DNA of 17,693 nucleotides from Spirochaetota bacterium (GTDB lineage Bacteria; Spirochaetota; JAGLSM01; JAKPMW01): the NCBI GenBank assembly GCA_029548715.1, contig JAKPMW010000393.1, forward strand, positions 1 through 17,693, read 5' to 3'. Below, one piece after another: positions 1 to 5,971 of the stretch (within the stretch, counting starts at the first letter, position 1; each line of letters begins with the position of its first letter). Under the pieces are notes generated by a model. That model did not search any database. It saw only the letters and a program-made list of their open reading frames with translations, and was not told the DNA's origin. Both the position numbers and the translations under genes were made by a program.

Positions 1-75
1 TGGACTCCTGCGAACCATCTCAAGTGCATCTTTTTTGAATTCTTCTGTGTACTGTCTTCTCTTTTTGGTTTCCAT
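1..75 (-). CDS. IS3-family transposase OrfA, N-terminus only (runs off window)
   Basis: The minus strand from ATG at 75 encodes 25 residues before the window ends. They begin METKKRRQYTEEFKKDA, the typical start of the OrfA helix-turn-helix protein of IS3-family elements (basic K/R run, then YTxEFKxDA). OrfA binds the element's ends and normally feeds into OrfAB by frameshift. A GGAG ribosome-binding site lies 7 nt before the ATG. Only about a quarter of a usual OrfA is visible, so whether the transposase is intact is unknown. The IS3 call rests on this short motif and on the TG end. Confidence 0.65.
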   Translation of the reverse strand, partial: METKKRRQYTEEFKKDALEMVRRSP

Positions 76-93
76 CAAATGTCTCCAGACTCA
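1..93 (-). mobile_element. Left end of an IS3-family-like insertion sequence (partial)
   Basis: On the minus strand, a sequence beginning TGAGTCTGGAGACATTTG (from position 93) leads into a transposase start codon at 75. IS3-family elements usually begin with TG and place orfA a few tens of bases inside the end, as here. The boundary at 93 is inferred from where the interrupted lipoprotein gene loses sense and where the TG lies. The other end and any target-site duplication are outside the window, so the exact end is uncertain by a few bases. Confidence 0.6.
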
Positions 94-577
94 TGGTATC
101 TGAAGCATTCTCCTGTGTCCAGAAATTCGGGTTAATGCCACTGCTTGCCAGAATTTCACTGACTTCCGAGACGGGATATCTGCTGAAATGTCCGATACTG
201 TTATAGTCGTCGCTCATGGAGGAAAAGGCATGGTAGTTCATGGCCCAGCCGGCTGTTGTCAGGGCCGATGAAAAACTCGTCTCATCGTTGCCGGAAGACT
301 CGACTTCGCAGAGATTGATGATATCGGTGCTGTTTGTCTTGACGGTATTGGCTATCGCGGCATATGTCCCGGACGGAATATCGCCCCCCTTGTCGAACTT
401 TTCGACATTGTAGGTCATGATCACGAGGGTTGTGGCGGATGCTGAACTTACGGACGAGGCTTCCGATGTTGTGCTGCTGCTGGAAGACGATGGAATGGAC
501 ACAGCGTCTTCATCCGCACAGGCGGCAAGGCTGATACAGGCACAGAATGCGATAACAAGAACGGGCGAATGTTTCAT
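94..577 (-). pseudogene. Endonuclease/exonuclease/phosphatase-fold lipoprotein, truncated by IS insertion
   Basis: The start is ATG at 577, with GGAG 7 nt upstream. The protein opens with a lipoprotein signal peptide whose lipobox is SLAAC, putting the lipidated cysteine at residue 20. A Ser/Thr-rich linker follows (about residues 29-50), then the first strand of an EEP-family nuclease/phosphatase domain: MTYNVEKFD at 54-62 and a DIINLCEVE segment at 85-93, whose Glu is the usual metal-binding position. Sense is lost after about residue 161, where the IS end begins; reading on gives an out-of-frame version of the transposase start. About 110 residues of the EEP domain are present, against roughly 250 in the family, so the product is probably non-functional. 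The rest of the gene may lie beyond the IS, outside the window. Substrate unknown; it would act at the cell surface. Confidence 0.75.
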
Positions 578-608
578 ATTTGTCTCCAACAGGTTGAGCC
601 ACCCTGCA

Positions 609-617
609 AGTATAGCA
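609..617 (-). promoter_or_regulatory. Extended -10 promoter for the interrupted lipoprotein gene
   Basis: The minus strand reads TGCTATACT, an extended -10 (TGn plus TATACT), about 30 nt before the ATG at 577. No good -35 hexamer lies 16-18 nt upstream, which is common for extended -10 promoters. Judged by eye only. Confidence 0.45.
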
Positions 618-799
618 TTCAATCCCGGGTAAATCATAAAAGATCTATATTCGGATATTGAGTGTCAGTCGGAGCACAAGGCACGCGGGGACGGGCCGCA
701 GAAAAAGTAAATTTGAAAGGATTTAATCCGGGACTATTGTGGTGGCTAAAACTGCCGTGTGAGAGCATGCCGGGAGGAGCAGCCTCTGGTCCGAGGGCC

Positions 800-829
800 T
801 TGCAGGCTGTGGCCGGCATCCGGTACAAT
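800..829 (+). promoter_or_regulatory. Candidate sigma-70 promoter for the HD phosphohydrolase gene
   Basis: TTGCAG (800-805), an 18-nt spacer and TACAAT (824-829) lie 30 nt before the ATG at 860. A second weaker candidate is TTGAAA (713-718), 16 nt, TATTGT (735-740). The rest of the 282-nt space between the divergent start codons at 577 and 860 shows no convincing gene. Confidence 0.45.
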
Positions 830-859
830 GCATTCAGGCGATTTCATCAGGAGGTGTCC

Positions 860-2053
860 ATGCCCAAGACAGCCATTGAAACCATTGTAGAGTCCAGGGA
901 CAAGCGTGCTGAACTGGCACTGGGGCAATATGCCTGTCACTATGCCGAAGCCAGCCGTCTCCGGAGCGATTCGGGGCGGGCGGATAACGCCAGCATTCGC
1001 ACCCCCTTTGCCAGAGATTCGGATCGGATTATCCACTCGCGTGCCTATGCGCGCTATATCGACAAGACGCAGGTGTTTTCTTTTTTTGAAAACGACCACA
1101 TTACGCATCGGGTCCTGCATGTCCAGTTTGTTTCACGGATCGGGCGAACCATTGGTCGGTCACTGGCGCTCAACGAGGACCTGATCGAAGCCATCTCGCT
1201 GGGACATGACATTGGCCATGCCCCCTTTGGACATTTTGGTGAAAAAGTGATCAACTCGATTTGCCATGATGAGGCCATCGGCTGCTTTTACCACAATGTC
1301 CAGGGTGTGCGGTTTTTTCATGAGATCGAGCGTAATGGGGCCGGAATCAACCTGACGGTCCAGACCCTTGACGGGATCCTTTGCCACAATGGAGAGGTAT
1401 TGCAAAACAGCTACCGTCCAAACCGGGCCAAAAAACCTGAAGCCATGCTGGAGGAGTACCGGCGCAGCCTGAGCGAGGACGGCGTGGGTGTCAATCTTGT
1501 TCCGATGACCCTTGAGGCCTGCGTTGTCCGGATTGCTGATGTGATTGCCTATATTGGCCGTGATATTGAGGATGCAATTCATATTGGGCTGATCAAGCGG
1601 GCCGATCTGCCTCCCTCGGTGACGGATGTGCTTGGAAGCGACAATGCCGCTATTATCGACTGCCTTGTGCTCGACCTGCTTGAACAGAGTTACGGACGGG
1701 ACGAAATCCGGTTTAGCGAACCGGTCTTTGCGGCACTCAAGGACCTGCTTGCCTTCAACTATTCGTACATCTACAGCAACCGGCGAATCATGCGTGAGCA
1801 TGGCAAGGTTGCACGCATCATCCGCATGCTGTATGAAAAATACGCGGCAGAAATGCAGGAGGGATTTATAGAAAACAGTTCATTTGCCCACCATTGTCGC
1901 GAACTCGGGCCCGATTTTGTCAGGCAGCAGGGCAGGCGTATCATTATTGATTTTATTGCCGGTATGACTGACGATTATCTGATCAACCAGTTTCGCAGTA
2001 TCTTCATGCCCGACAGCTATGGATACAAGCTCAACGAAGACCGGGCCCGGTAA
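860..2053 (+). CDS. dGTPase-like HD-domain deoxynucleotide triphosphohydrolase
   Basis: A 397-aa HD-superfamily protein of the dGTP triphosphohydrolase type, which splits dNTPs into nucleoside and tripolyphosphate and so shapes nucleotide pools. Visible motifs: DKTQVF at 68-73, first metal His H83, then HDIGHAPFGHFGE from H116-D117 (with H120 and H125), and the distal metal Asp D227 in RIADVIAY. Near the end, DFIAGMTDDY at 364-373 is typical of the family. All HD metal ligands are present. ATG 860 was chosen because GGAGG (850-854) sits 5 nt upstream and the longer frame back to 662 lacks family sequence. The gene stands alone and converges on the transaldolase gene. The family is clear; substrate preference among dNTPs cannot be read from sequence. 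Confidence 0.88.
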   Translation: MPKTAIETIVESRDKRAELALGQYACHYAEASRLRSDSGRADNASIRTPFARDSDRIIHSRAYARYIDKTQVFSFFENDHITHRVLHVQFVSRIGRTIGRSLALNEDLIEAISLGHDIGHAPFGHFGEKVINSICHDEAIGCFYHNVQGVRFFHEIERNGAGINLTVQTLDGILCHNGEVLQNSYRPNRAKKPEAMLEEYRRSLSEDGVGVNLVPMTLEACVVRIADVIAYIGRDIEDAIHIGLIKRADLPPSVTDVLGSDNAAIIDCLVLDLLEQSYGRDEIRFSEPVFAALKDLLAFNYSYIYSNRRIMREHGKVARIIRMLYEKYAAEMQEGFIENSSFAHHCRELGPDFVRQQGRRIIIDFIAGMTDDYLINQFRSIFMPDSYGYKLNEDRAR

Positions 2054-2059
2054 TGGGCG

Positions 2060-2092
2060 CCCGTGACCCATCCGGGCTGGATGGGTCACGGG
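2060..2092. terminator. Strong hairpin between convergent genes
   Basis: A perfect 14-bp stem (CCCGTGACCCATCC with its complement) closes a 5-nt loop, starting 6 nt after the HD gene stop and 29 nt from the transaldolase stop on the other strand. There is no T-run on either side, so this is either a non-canonical bidirectional terminator or an mRNA 3'-end stabiliser. Confidence 0.6.
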
Positions 2093-2121
2093 GGATTGGG
2101 TGCTGAGCGACCGACAGGCTC

Positions 2122-3072
2122 TTACAGGCGTGCGCGGATTGAGTTTTCAAGCTGCACAAGGTCGGCAGCGAACTTGCGGATTCCCTCAGAGAGTTTTTCG
2201 GTGGCCATGGCATCTTCGTTGAGCATCCAGCGGAAACTCTTTTCGTCTGCCAGGATGCGCTCAACCGGCCGGATGCGTGCCGGGTCAAGCTTGCGCGTGA
2301 GTGTGCCATCTGTTGCCTCGAGTTCCTTGAGGAGCGAGGGCGCTATCGTCAGGAGGTCACAGCCAGCCAGTTCAATGATCTCGCCAATGTTTCTGAATGA
2401 GGCCCCCATGACTTCGGTCTTGTGCCCATGGTGCTTGTAATAGTTGTAGATGGTTGCAACCGACAACACCCCCGGGTCTTCAGGGGCAGGGATTGAATCG
2501 ACCTTGCGGTCCTTTTTGTACCAGTCGAGAATTCTGCCAACAAATGGTGAAATCAGGGTTACGCCGGCTTCGGCGCATGCCACGGCCTGGGCCAGACTGA
2601 AGAGAAGTGTCAGGTTGGTATGAATCCCTTCTTTTTCGAGCACCCGGGCTGCCTCAATGCCTTCCCACGTTGCGGCCACCTTGATCAGTATCCGTTCGCG
2701 GGGGATCCCCGCCCCGGCATAGAGCCCGATCAGGTCCCGCGCCTTGGCAATGGTGGCTGCTGTGTCAAACGAGAGTCTGGCATCCACTTCGGTTGAGACC
2801 CTGTTGGGGACAATCTTGAGAATCTCAAGGCCGAAATTAACTGAAAGCCTGTCCATGCAGAGCGAGAGTCGCAGTTTTGGGTCGGCGGTCTGCGCGCTTG
2901 CCCAGGACACAGCCTCATCGACCAGATGGGCATATCTCGGGTCGCTGGCCGCCGCATAAATCAGTGAAGGGTTGGTGGTTGCATCAGTCGGCCTGTATTG
3001 CCGCATTGATTCAAAATCTCCGGTATCCGCCACAACCTGTGTCATGCCTTTCAGTTGTTCCAGAAGACTCAT
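2122..3072 (-). CDS. tal: Transaldolase (TalB type)
   Basis: A 316-aa class I transaldolase, almost the length of E. coli TalB (317 aa). It moves a dihydroxyacetone unit between sedoheptulose-7-phosphate and glyceraldehyde-3-phosphate in the non-oxidative pentose phosphate pathway, in the cytosol. The Schiff-base lysine is K131 in ILIKVAATWEGI; other active-site residues are D17 in ADTGDF, N34 in ATTNPSL and E95. NLTLLFS and SPFVGRILDWYKK are further TalB hallmarks. The start at 3072 has GGAGG just upstream and begins MSLLEQLK like other TalB proteins. It lies 31 nt after the PilZ gene stop, so the two are probably co-transcribed. No missing residues seen. Confidence 0.95.
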   Translation of the reverse strand: MSLLEQLKGMTQVVADTGDFESMRQYRPTDATTNPSLIYAAASDPRYAHLVDEAVSWASAQTADPKLRLSLCMDRLSVNFGLEILKIVPNRVSTEVDARLSFDTAATIAKARDLIGLYAGAGIPRERILIKVAATWEGIEAARVLEKEGIHTNLTLLFSLAQAVACAEAGVTLISPFVGRILDWYKKDRKVDSIPAPEDPGVLSVATIYNYYKHHGHKTEVMGASFRNIGEIIELAGCDLLTIAPSLLKELEATDGTLTRKLDPARIRPVERILADEKSFRWMLNEDAMATEKLSEGIRKFAADLVQLENSIRARL

Positions 3073-3103
3073 GCCATTCCTCCCTGTGGTCCTTTGTGTA
3101 TGC

Positions 3104-3460
3104 TCAGCCCCTGTCCGGGGCAGAGATGCTCTCAAGCAGGCGCAGCAGGCGCTCTTCATCCTCTGCCGGAACAGCCTCAAAGCTGACCCCGATCTCGCAC
3201 TGGCGGTATGCGAGCTGGTGAATCCAGCGGACTGTCCCGCTCATGGTTATTCCTTCAGCCCCGGACTGGACTGTAATGGCTATTTCATCCCCCGGGACAG
3301 CGTTGGCGCTTCCGACCAGCTTGAGTCCGCCCTTGCTGAGATCAAGCGAACGCGATATCCCGCAGCCATGGTCAGCTCCGTCAGATCCGAAGAGCTGATA
3401 CTTGACTGGCAGGGTAAGCTCAAACCGTGGATGTTGTCGTTTGTCAGTGCCTGCCTTCAT
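3104..3460 (-). CDS. PilZ-domain protein (likely c-di-GMP receptor)
   Basis: A 118-aa protein made almost entirely of one PilZ domain. Both c-di-GMP-binding signatures are present: RxxxR as R8-QHP-R12, and DxSxxG as D40-L-S42-KG-G45. A beta-barrel-like run follows (GTVRWI at 75-80, CEIGVSF at 88-94), then an acidic C-terminal helix. No membrane segment or partner domain is seen, so it is probably a soluble adaptor that passes the c-di-GMP level to another protein. The frame stays open back to a GTG at 3526, but a good promoter (-10 at 3500-3505) puts the transcript start near 3493, favouring ATG 3460, which follows AGGTGAGG. It precedes transaldolase by 31 nt. The target is unknown. Confidence 0.85.
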   Translation of the reverse strand: MKAGTDKRQHPRFELTLPVKYQLFGSDGADHGCGISRSLDLSKGGLKLVGSANAVPGDEIAITVQSGAEGITMSGTVRWIHQLAYRQCEIGVSFEAVPAEDEERLLRLLESISAPDRG

Positions 3461-3499
3461 CCTCACCTGCCTCTGCGGTCCGGCCTCAGTCATACGAGC

Positions 3500-3528
3500 A
3501 GTATATCGGTTGCCGGACAGGAACACAA
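3500..3528 (-). promoter_or_regulatory. Promoter in front of the PilZ gene
   Basis: On the minus strand, TTGTGT (3523-3528), a 17-nt spacer and TATACT (3500-3505) form a good sigma-70-type promoter. It lies just after the stop codon (3544) of the upstream gene and gives a leader of about 30 nt before ATG 3460. The PilZ-transaldolase pair may thus be expressed independently of hydG. Confidence 0.55.
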
Positions 3529-3543
3529 GTACTGCATACCGGA

Positions 3544-3855
3544 TTATATCCGCATCCCGGTTTCTCCGCCGGACAGGAGAGAGATCTCTTGGGCAATATC
3601 CTGCGAGTCATGGCTGCTGTCCAGTGCGGCATGGACAACGTATTTTCCACACAGGTCCGCAGAGCTGCACGAAGGGGAGGCGGTGCCTTCCATCCCCGGG
3701 CTTCCCCAGAGCCAGATCTCACGTCGTCCAAGCCTGCGGCAGAGCCAAAAACGGGCTTCGGGATGCGCATGCGCGTAGGCGTCCGCCGCCTGCATCAAGG
3801 CCATATCTCCGCTTGCCTGCCCGGCATGAGGTTCCAGGGGATCCTGTGGATTCAT
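3544..3855 (-). CDS. Small uncharacterised protein downstream of hydG
   Basis: A 103-aa frame starts at ATG 3855 with AGGA about 7 nt upstream. I do not recognise the family. The protein is soluble, with no signal peptide or membrane segment. It has an Ala/His-rich N-terminal half (about residues 18-34), a Trp-rich stretch (WLCRR at 37-41, EIWLWGSPG at 46-54) and three cysteines. Codon choice resembles the neighbours, with G/C favoured at third positions. It follows hydG by 121 nt on the same strand, and a PilZ promoter lies immediately downstream. Long overlapping plus-strand frames exist here but lack ribosome-binding sites and family resemblance. It is probably a real gene; function unknown. 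Confidence 0.55.
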   Translation of the reverse strand: MNPQDPLEPHAGQASGDMALMQAADAYAHAHPEARFWLCRRLGRREIWLWGSPGMEGTASPSCSSADLCGKYVVHAALDSSHDSQDIAQEISLLSGGETGMRI

Positions 3856-3922
3856 CGCAGATCCTGCAGTCTGCCTGAACAGGCAAGGATGCGGGCATGA
3901 TCCTGTACACGGACAGCCGAAT

Positions 3923-3938
3923 CCGTATCAGGATACGG
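3923..3938. repeat. Short perfect inverted repeat between hydG and the next gene
   Basis: CCGTATC-AG-GATACGG is a near-palindrome with 7-bp arms, 39 nt after the hydG stop (minus strand). A second palindrome, GCCTGAACAGGC, lies at 3873-3884 just before the next gene's ribosome-binding site. They could act as an mRNA 3' structure or a protein-binding site. There is no T-run. Confidence 0.35.
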
Positions 3939-3976
3939 CGTGCCCCCGGTGGCTGGAGGCTGTTCCCCATGATTCT

Positions 3977-5434
3977 TCATACAAAGAGGTCCCGCTCTCC
4001 GTTTTGGATCCTCAGGAGGAGTTCCCTTGTGTGCTGCTGCAGTTCGGGAGGTGTAATGCCGGCCAGCTCTCGTTCGACCAGGGCTGCTCCGACGGATCTG
4101 GTTTCGGGGGAGGCATAGTCGAGCAGATATTCCATAAAGGTCAGGACTGCATTTGGCCGGCACATGTGCTGGATCTGGCCTTTTTTGGCAATGCACATGA
4201 ACTGCCGCCCAGTCCGGCCCAGGCGATAATCGGCTGTGCAAAATGAGGTGATCCGTCCCCGGGACGCCAGCCAGCGGATGCCTTCGTCAAGGGTCCTGGT
4301 GTCGGAGAGGACAAATTGCTGGCGCGAGTGATCCTCGCGGGCCTGGCTGTAGGCGCCGACCCCGATGTTTGAGCCAAAGTCAAGTTGCGTCACTCCAAGG
4401 TCAAGCGCCCTTTCGCGAACAGCCGCCGGTTCGCGGCAAGTCAGGATCATCCCCGTATACGGTACCATCAGCCTGATGATGGCCACAATCCTGATAAACG
4501 TGTCATCATCAATGCGCCATGGGGCCTGCTCGATATAGGGTGTGTTGACGGCTGGCTCAATCCGGGGGAAGGATATCGTGTGTGGGCCGACACCTCCAAA
4601 GCGTGTTTCGAGGTCAATGGTATGGGCCAGAAGGCCAAGCAGCTCAAACCGCCAGTCGGAGAGGCCAAAGAGGGCGCCCATCCCGACGTCATCGGCGCCG
4701 GCTTCGAGTGAGCGGTGCAATGCGTACAATCTCCAGCGGAAATTGGCCTTCAGGCCGGAGGGATGCATCTCGGCATACGTTGTGCGGTTGTATGTTTCCT
4801 GAAAGACCTGGTACGTCCCGATGCCCACGTTTCGGAGGACTTTGAGTGACTCAACGGACAGGGGGGCGGCATTGACGTTGATCCTGCGGATCTCACCGTT
4901 GCCGGACTTGACCCCGTAGGCAAGCTGGAGGGTGTGTGCGATGTAGTCGTAATCCGAGCGGGGATGTTCGCCGTAGACCATGATCAGGCGCTTGTGTCCG
5001 GCTTCAACCAGGGCCTTGACCTCGGCCGTGATCTCGTCATCTGAAAGCTGCTTGCGTGTGATGGCCCTGTTTTCGCTGCGGTATCCACAGTATTGGCAGT
5101 TGTTGACACAATGATTGCTTGCGTACAACGGGGCAAATGTCACGATCCTGTTGCCATAGACCGAATTTTTGATCTCGCCAGCTGCAGAAAAAATCTCTTC
5201 CCACAGCGGGTGCTGGAGGGGCAGGGCAATCAGTTGTGCAGCCTCATCCAGTTCGAGGCGCTCAAGGGAGCGGGACTTGGCAATGATTTCGCGGATTCGT
5301 CCTTCGTCAGGCTGGGTCGTGTTGATAAGCCGTGTGAAGAGATCATCATCGACAAAGTCACGGCCATTGACGAGATAGCGCTCAAGCTCGTCCTCCTGCA
5401 CTACCTGCTTCATCCATTCCTGTACGGTACTCAT
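3977..5434 (-). CDS. hydG: HydG-type radical SAM protein ([FeFe]-hydrogenase H-cluster maturase)
   Basis: A 485-aa radical SAM enzyme of the HydG/ThiH branch. HydG cleaves tyrosine to p-cresol and dehydroglycine and makes the CO/CN- iron synthon of the H-cluster. The radical SAM CX3CX2C motif is C109-VNN-C113-QY-C116. Length (about 470 for HydG, about 375 for ThiH), the GGVGPHTISFPR segment (280-291) and the C-terminal FCTA-YRLGRTG region favour HydG. The family's C-terminal CX2CX22C motif, which binds the second Fe-S cluster, reads C399-TA-D402-X22-C425 here: the middle Cys is Asp (codon GAT). A nearby C414 is an unusual extra cysteine. The start at 5434 has GGAG 6 nt upstream. It follows a TM1266-type regulator by 56 nt, supporting a hydrogenase role. 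hydE, hydF and hydA are not in the window. A ThiH-like or divergent role remains possible. Confidence 0.85.
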   Translation of the reverse strand: MSTVQEWMKQVVQEDELERYLVNGRDFVDDDLFTRLINTTQPDEGRIREIIAKSRSLERLELDEAAQLIALPLQHPLWEEIFSAAGEIKNSVYGNRIVTFAPLYASNHCVNNCQYCGYRSENRAITRKQLSDDEITAEVKALVEAGHKRLIMVYGEHPRSDYDYIAHTLQLAYGVKSGNGEIRRINVNAAPLSVESLKVLRNVGIGTYQVFQETYNRTTYAEMHPSGLKANFRWRLYALHRSLEAGADDVGMGALFGLSDWRFELLGLLAHTIDLETRFGGVGPHTISFPRIEPAVNTPYIEQAPWRIDDDTFIRIVAIIRLMVPYTGMILTCREPAAVRERALDLGVTQLDFGSNIGVGAYSQAREDHSRQQFVLSDTRTLDEGIRWLASRGRITSFCTADYRLGRTGRQFMCIAKKGQIQHMCRPNAVLTFMEYLLDYASPETRSVGAALVERELAGITPPELQQHTRELLLRIQNGERDLFV

Positions 5435-5490
5435 CGCTTCTCCTTTTTTCCAATGCCGGGTGCATGGCGGGCTGATGCCCCCTGCCGGTC

Positions 5491-5733
5491 TCATGCTTCG
5501 GGTTCAAACGTAGCCCGCGAGTGTGCACCAGGCAGTTTCCCGATTCGGCCAGACAGGACATTGACCGCATCCCGATCAGCATCAAGTACAAGCACAATCA
5601 CAGCCATGTCCCTGTCCGCAAACGGCAAACCCAGTCTTCCGACGACAGATCCACGAAAGCGGGCTATCTCGGCATTGACCAGGGCAGCATTATGCCCGGG
5701 ATTGCGGATGATAATGGAAAGCGTTGCCACCAT
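5491..5733 (-). CDS. TM1266-type iron-only hydrogenase system regulator
   Basis: An 80-aa ACT/NikR-C-like small protein of the family annotated as putative iron-only hydrogenase system regulator (TM1266 type). Members are about 80 aa and sit beside hydE/hydG. Matching features: a hydrophobic first strand (TLSIIIRN at 4-11), GRLGLPF at 32-38, a second strand (MAVIVLVLDAD at 43-53) and SGRIGKLPG at 61-69. The start at 5733 begins where family members begin; the ribosome-binding site is weak (GGGG about 8 nt upstream). An in-frame ATG at 5829 overlaps the promoter -10 and cannot be the start. It is the first gene of the operon, and hydG follows. How it regulates is not known from sequence; it has no DNA-binding domain. 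Confidence 0.8.
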   Translation of the reverse strand: MVATLSIIIRNPGHNAALVNAEIARFRGSVVGRLGLPFADRDMAVIVLVLDADRDAVNVLSGRIGKLPGAHSRATFEPEA

Positions 5734-5792
5734 GCGTCTTGCCCCGGGAAGAGAAAGGACCCCTCTCTCTTCAGGTGTGTTGTTTCGGGCAC

Positions 5793-5808
5793 GGAACCAT
5801 GGGGTTCC
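5793..5808. promoter_or_regulatory. Palindrome in the leader of the hydrogenase-maturation operon
   Basis: GGAACC-ATGG-GGTTCC has 6-bp arms and sits about 15-30 nt downstream of the predicted minus-strand transcript start. A direct repeat of GAACCATG follows at 5812-5819. The position suits an operator or a leader hairpin. No known regulator can be assigned. Confidence 0.35.
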
Positions 5809-5828
5809 ACAGAACCATGCATGTACCA

Positions 5829-5857
5829 AGTATATCGCTTTTCAGCTCTGATGTCTA
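5829..5857 (-). promoter_or_regulatory. Promoter of the regulator-hydG operon
   Basis: On the minus strand, TAGACA (5852-5857), a 17-nt spacer and TATACT (5829-5834) give a near-consensus promoter. The transcript would start near 5822, with a leader of about 90 nt before ATG 5733. Confidence 0.6.
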
Positions 5858-5896
5858 ATTGGGGGTATGGTCAGAAAACTTCCCCGGATGAAGCGA

Positions 5897-5926
5897 TTGA
5901 CAGCAGGAGTCCTGTGGCAATAGACT
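5897..5926 (+). promoter_or_regulatory. Promoter of the glycosylation operon
   Basis: TTGACA (5897-5902), an 18-nt spacer and TAGACT (5921-5926) give a near-consensus promoter, with the transcript starting near 5933, about 39 nt before GTG 5972. An 11-bp palindrome, CAGGAGTCCTG, lies in the spacer (5904-5914) and might be an operator. Confidence 0.55.
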
Positions 5927-5971
5927 GTGATCATTGCTGATTGGCAAAGTTAACCATACCCGAGGAATACC

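Noticed and set aside
2972..3900. Several long overlapping plus-strand open frames opposite the PilZ and 103-aa genes
   Set aside because: They have no ribosome-binding sites and no recognisable families, and they lie opposite the clear PilZ and transaldolase genes. They arise from GC-rich third positions.
3977..5434. Annotation as ThiH (2-iminoacetate synthase of thiamine synthesis)
   Set aside because: The length, the C-terminal cluster region and the adjacent TM1266-type regulator fit HydG better, and there are no thiamine genes nearby.
5521..5940. Plus-strand 139-codon frame opposite the hydrogenase regulator
   Set aside because: It runs through two promoters and the regulator gene, with no family resemblance.
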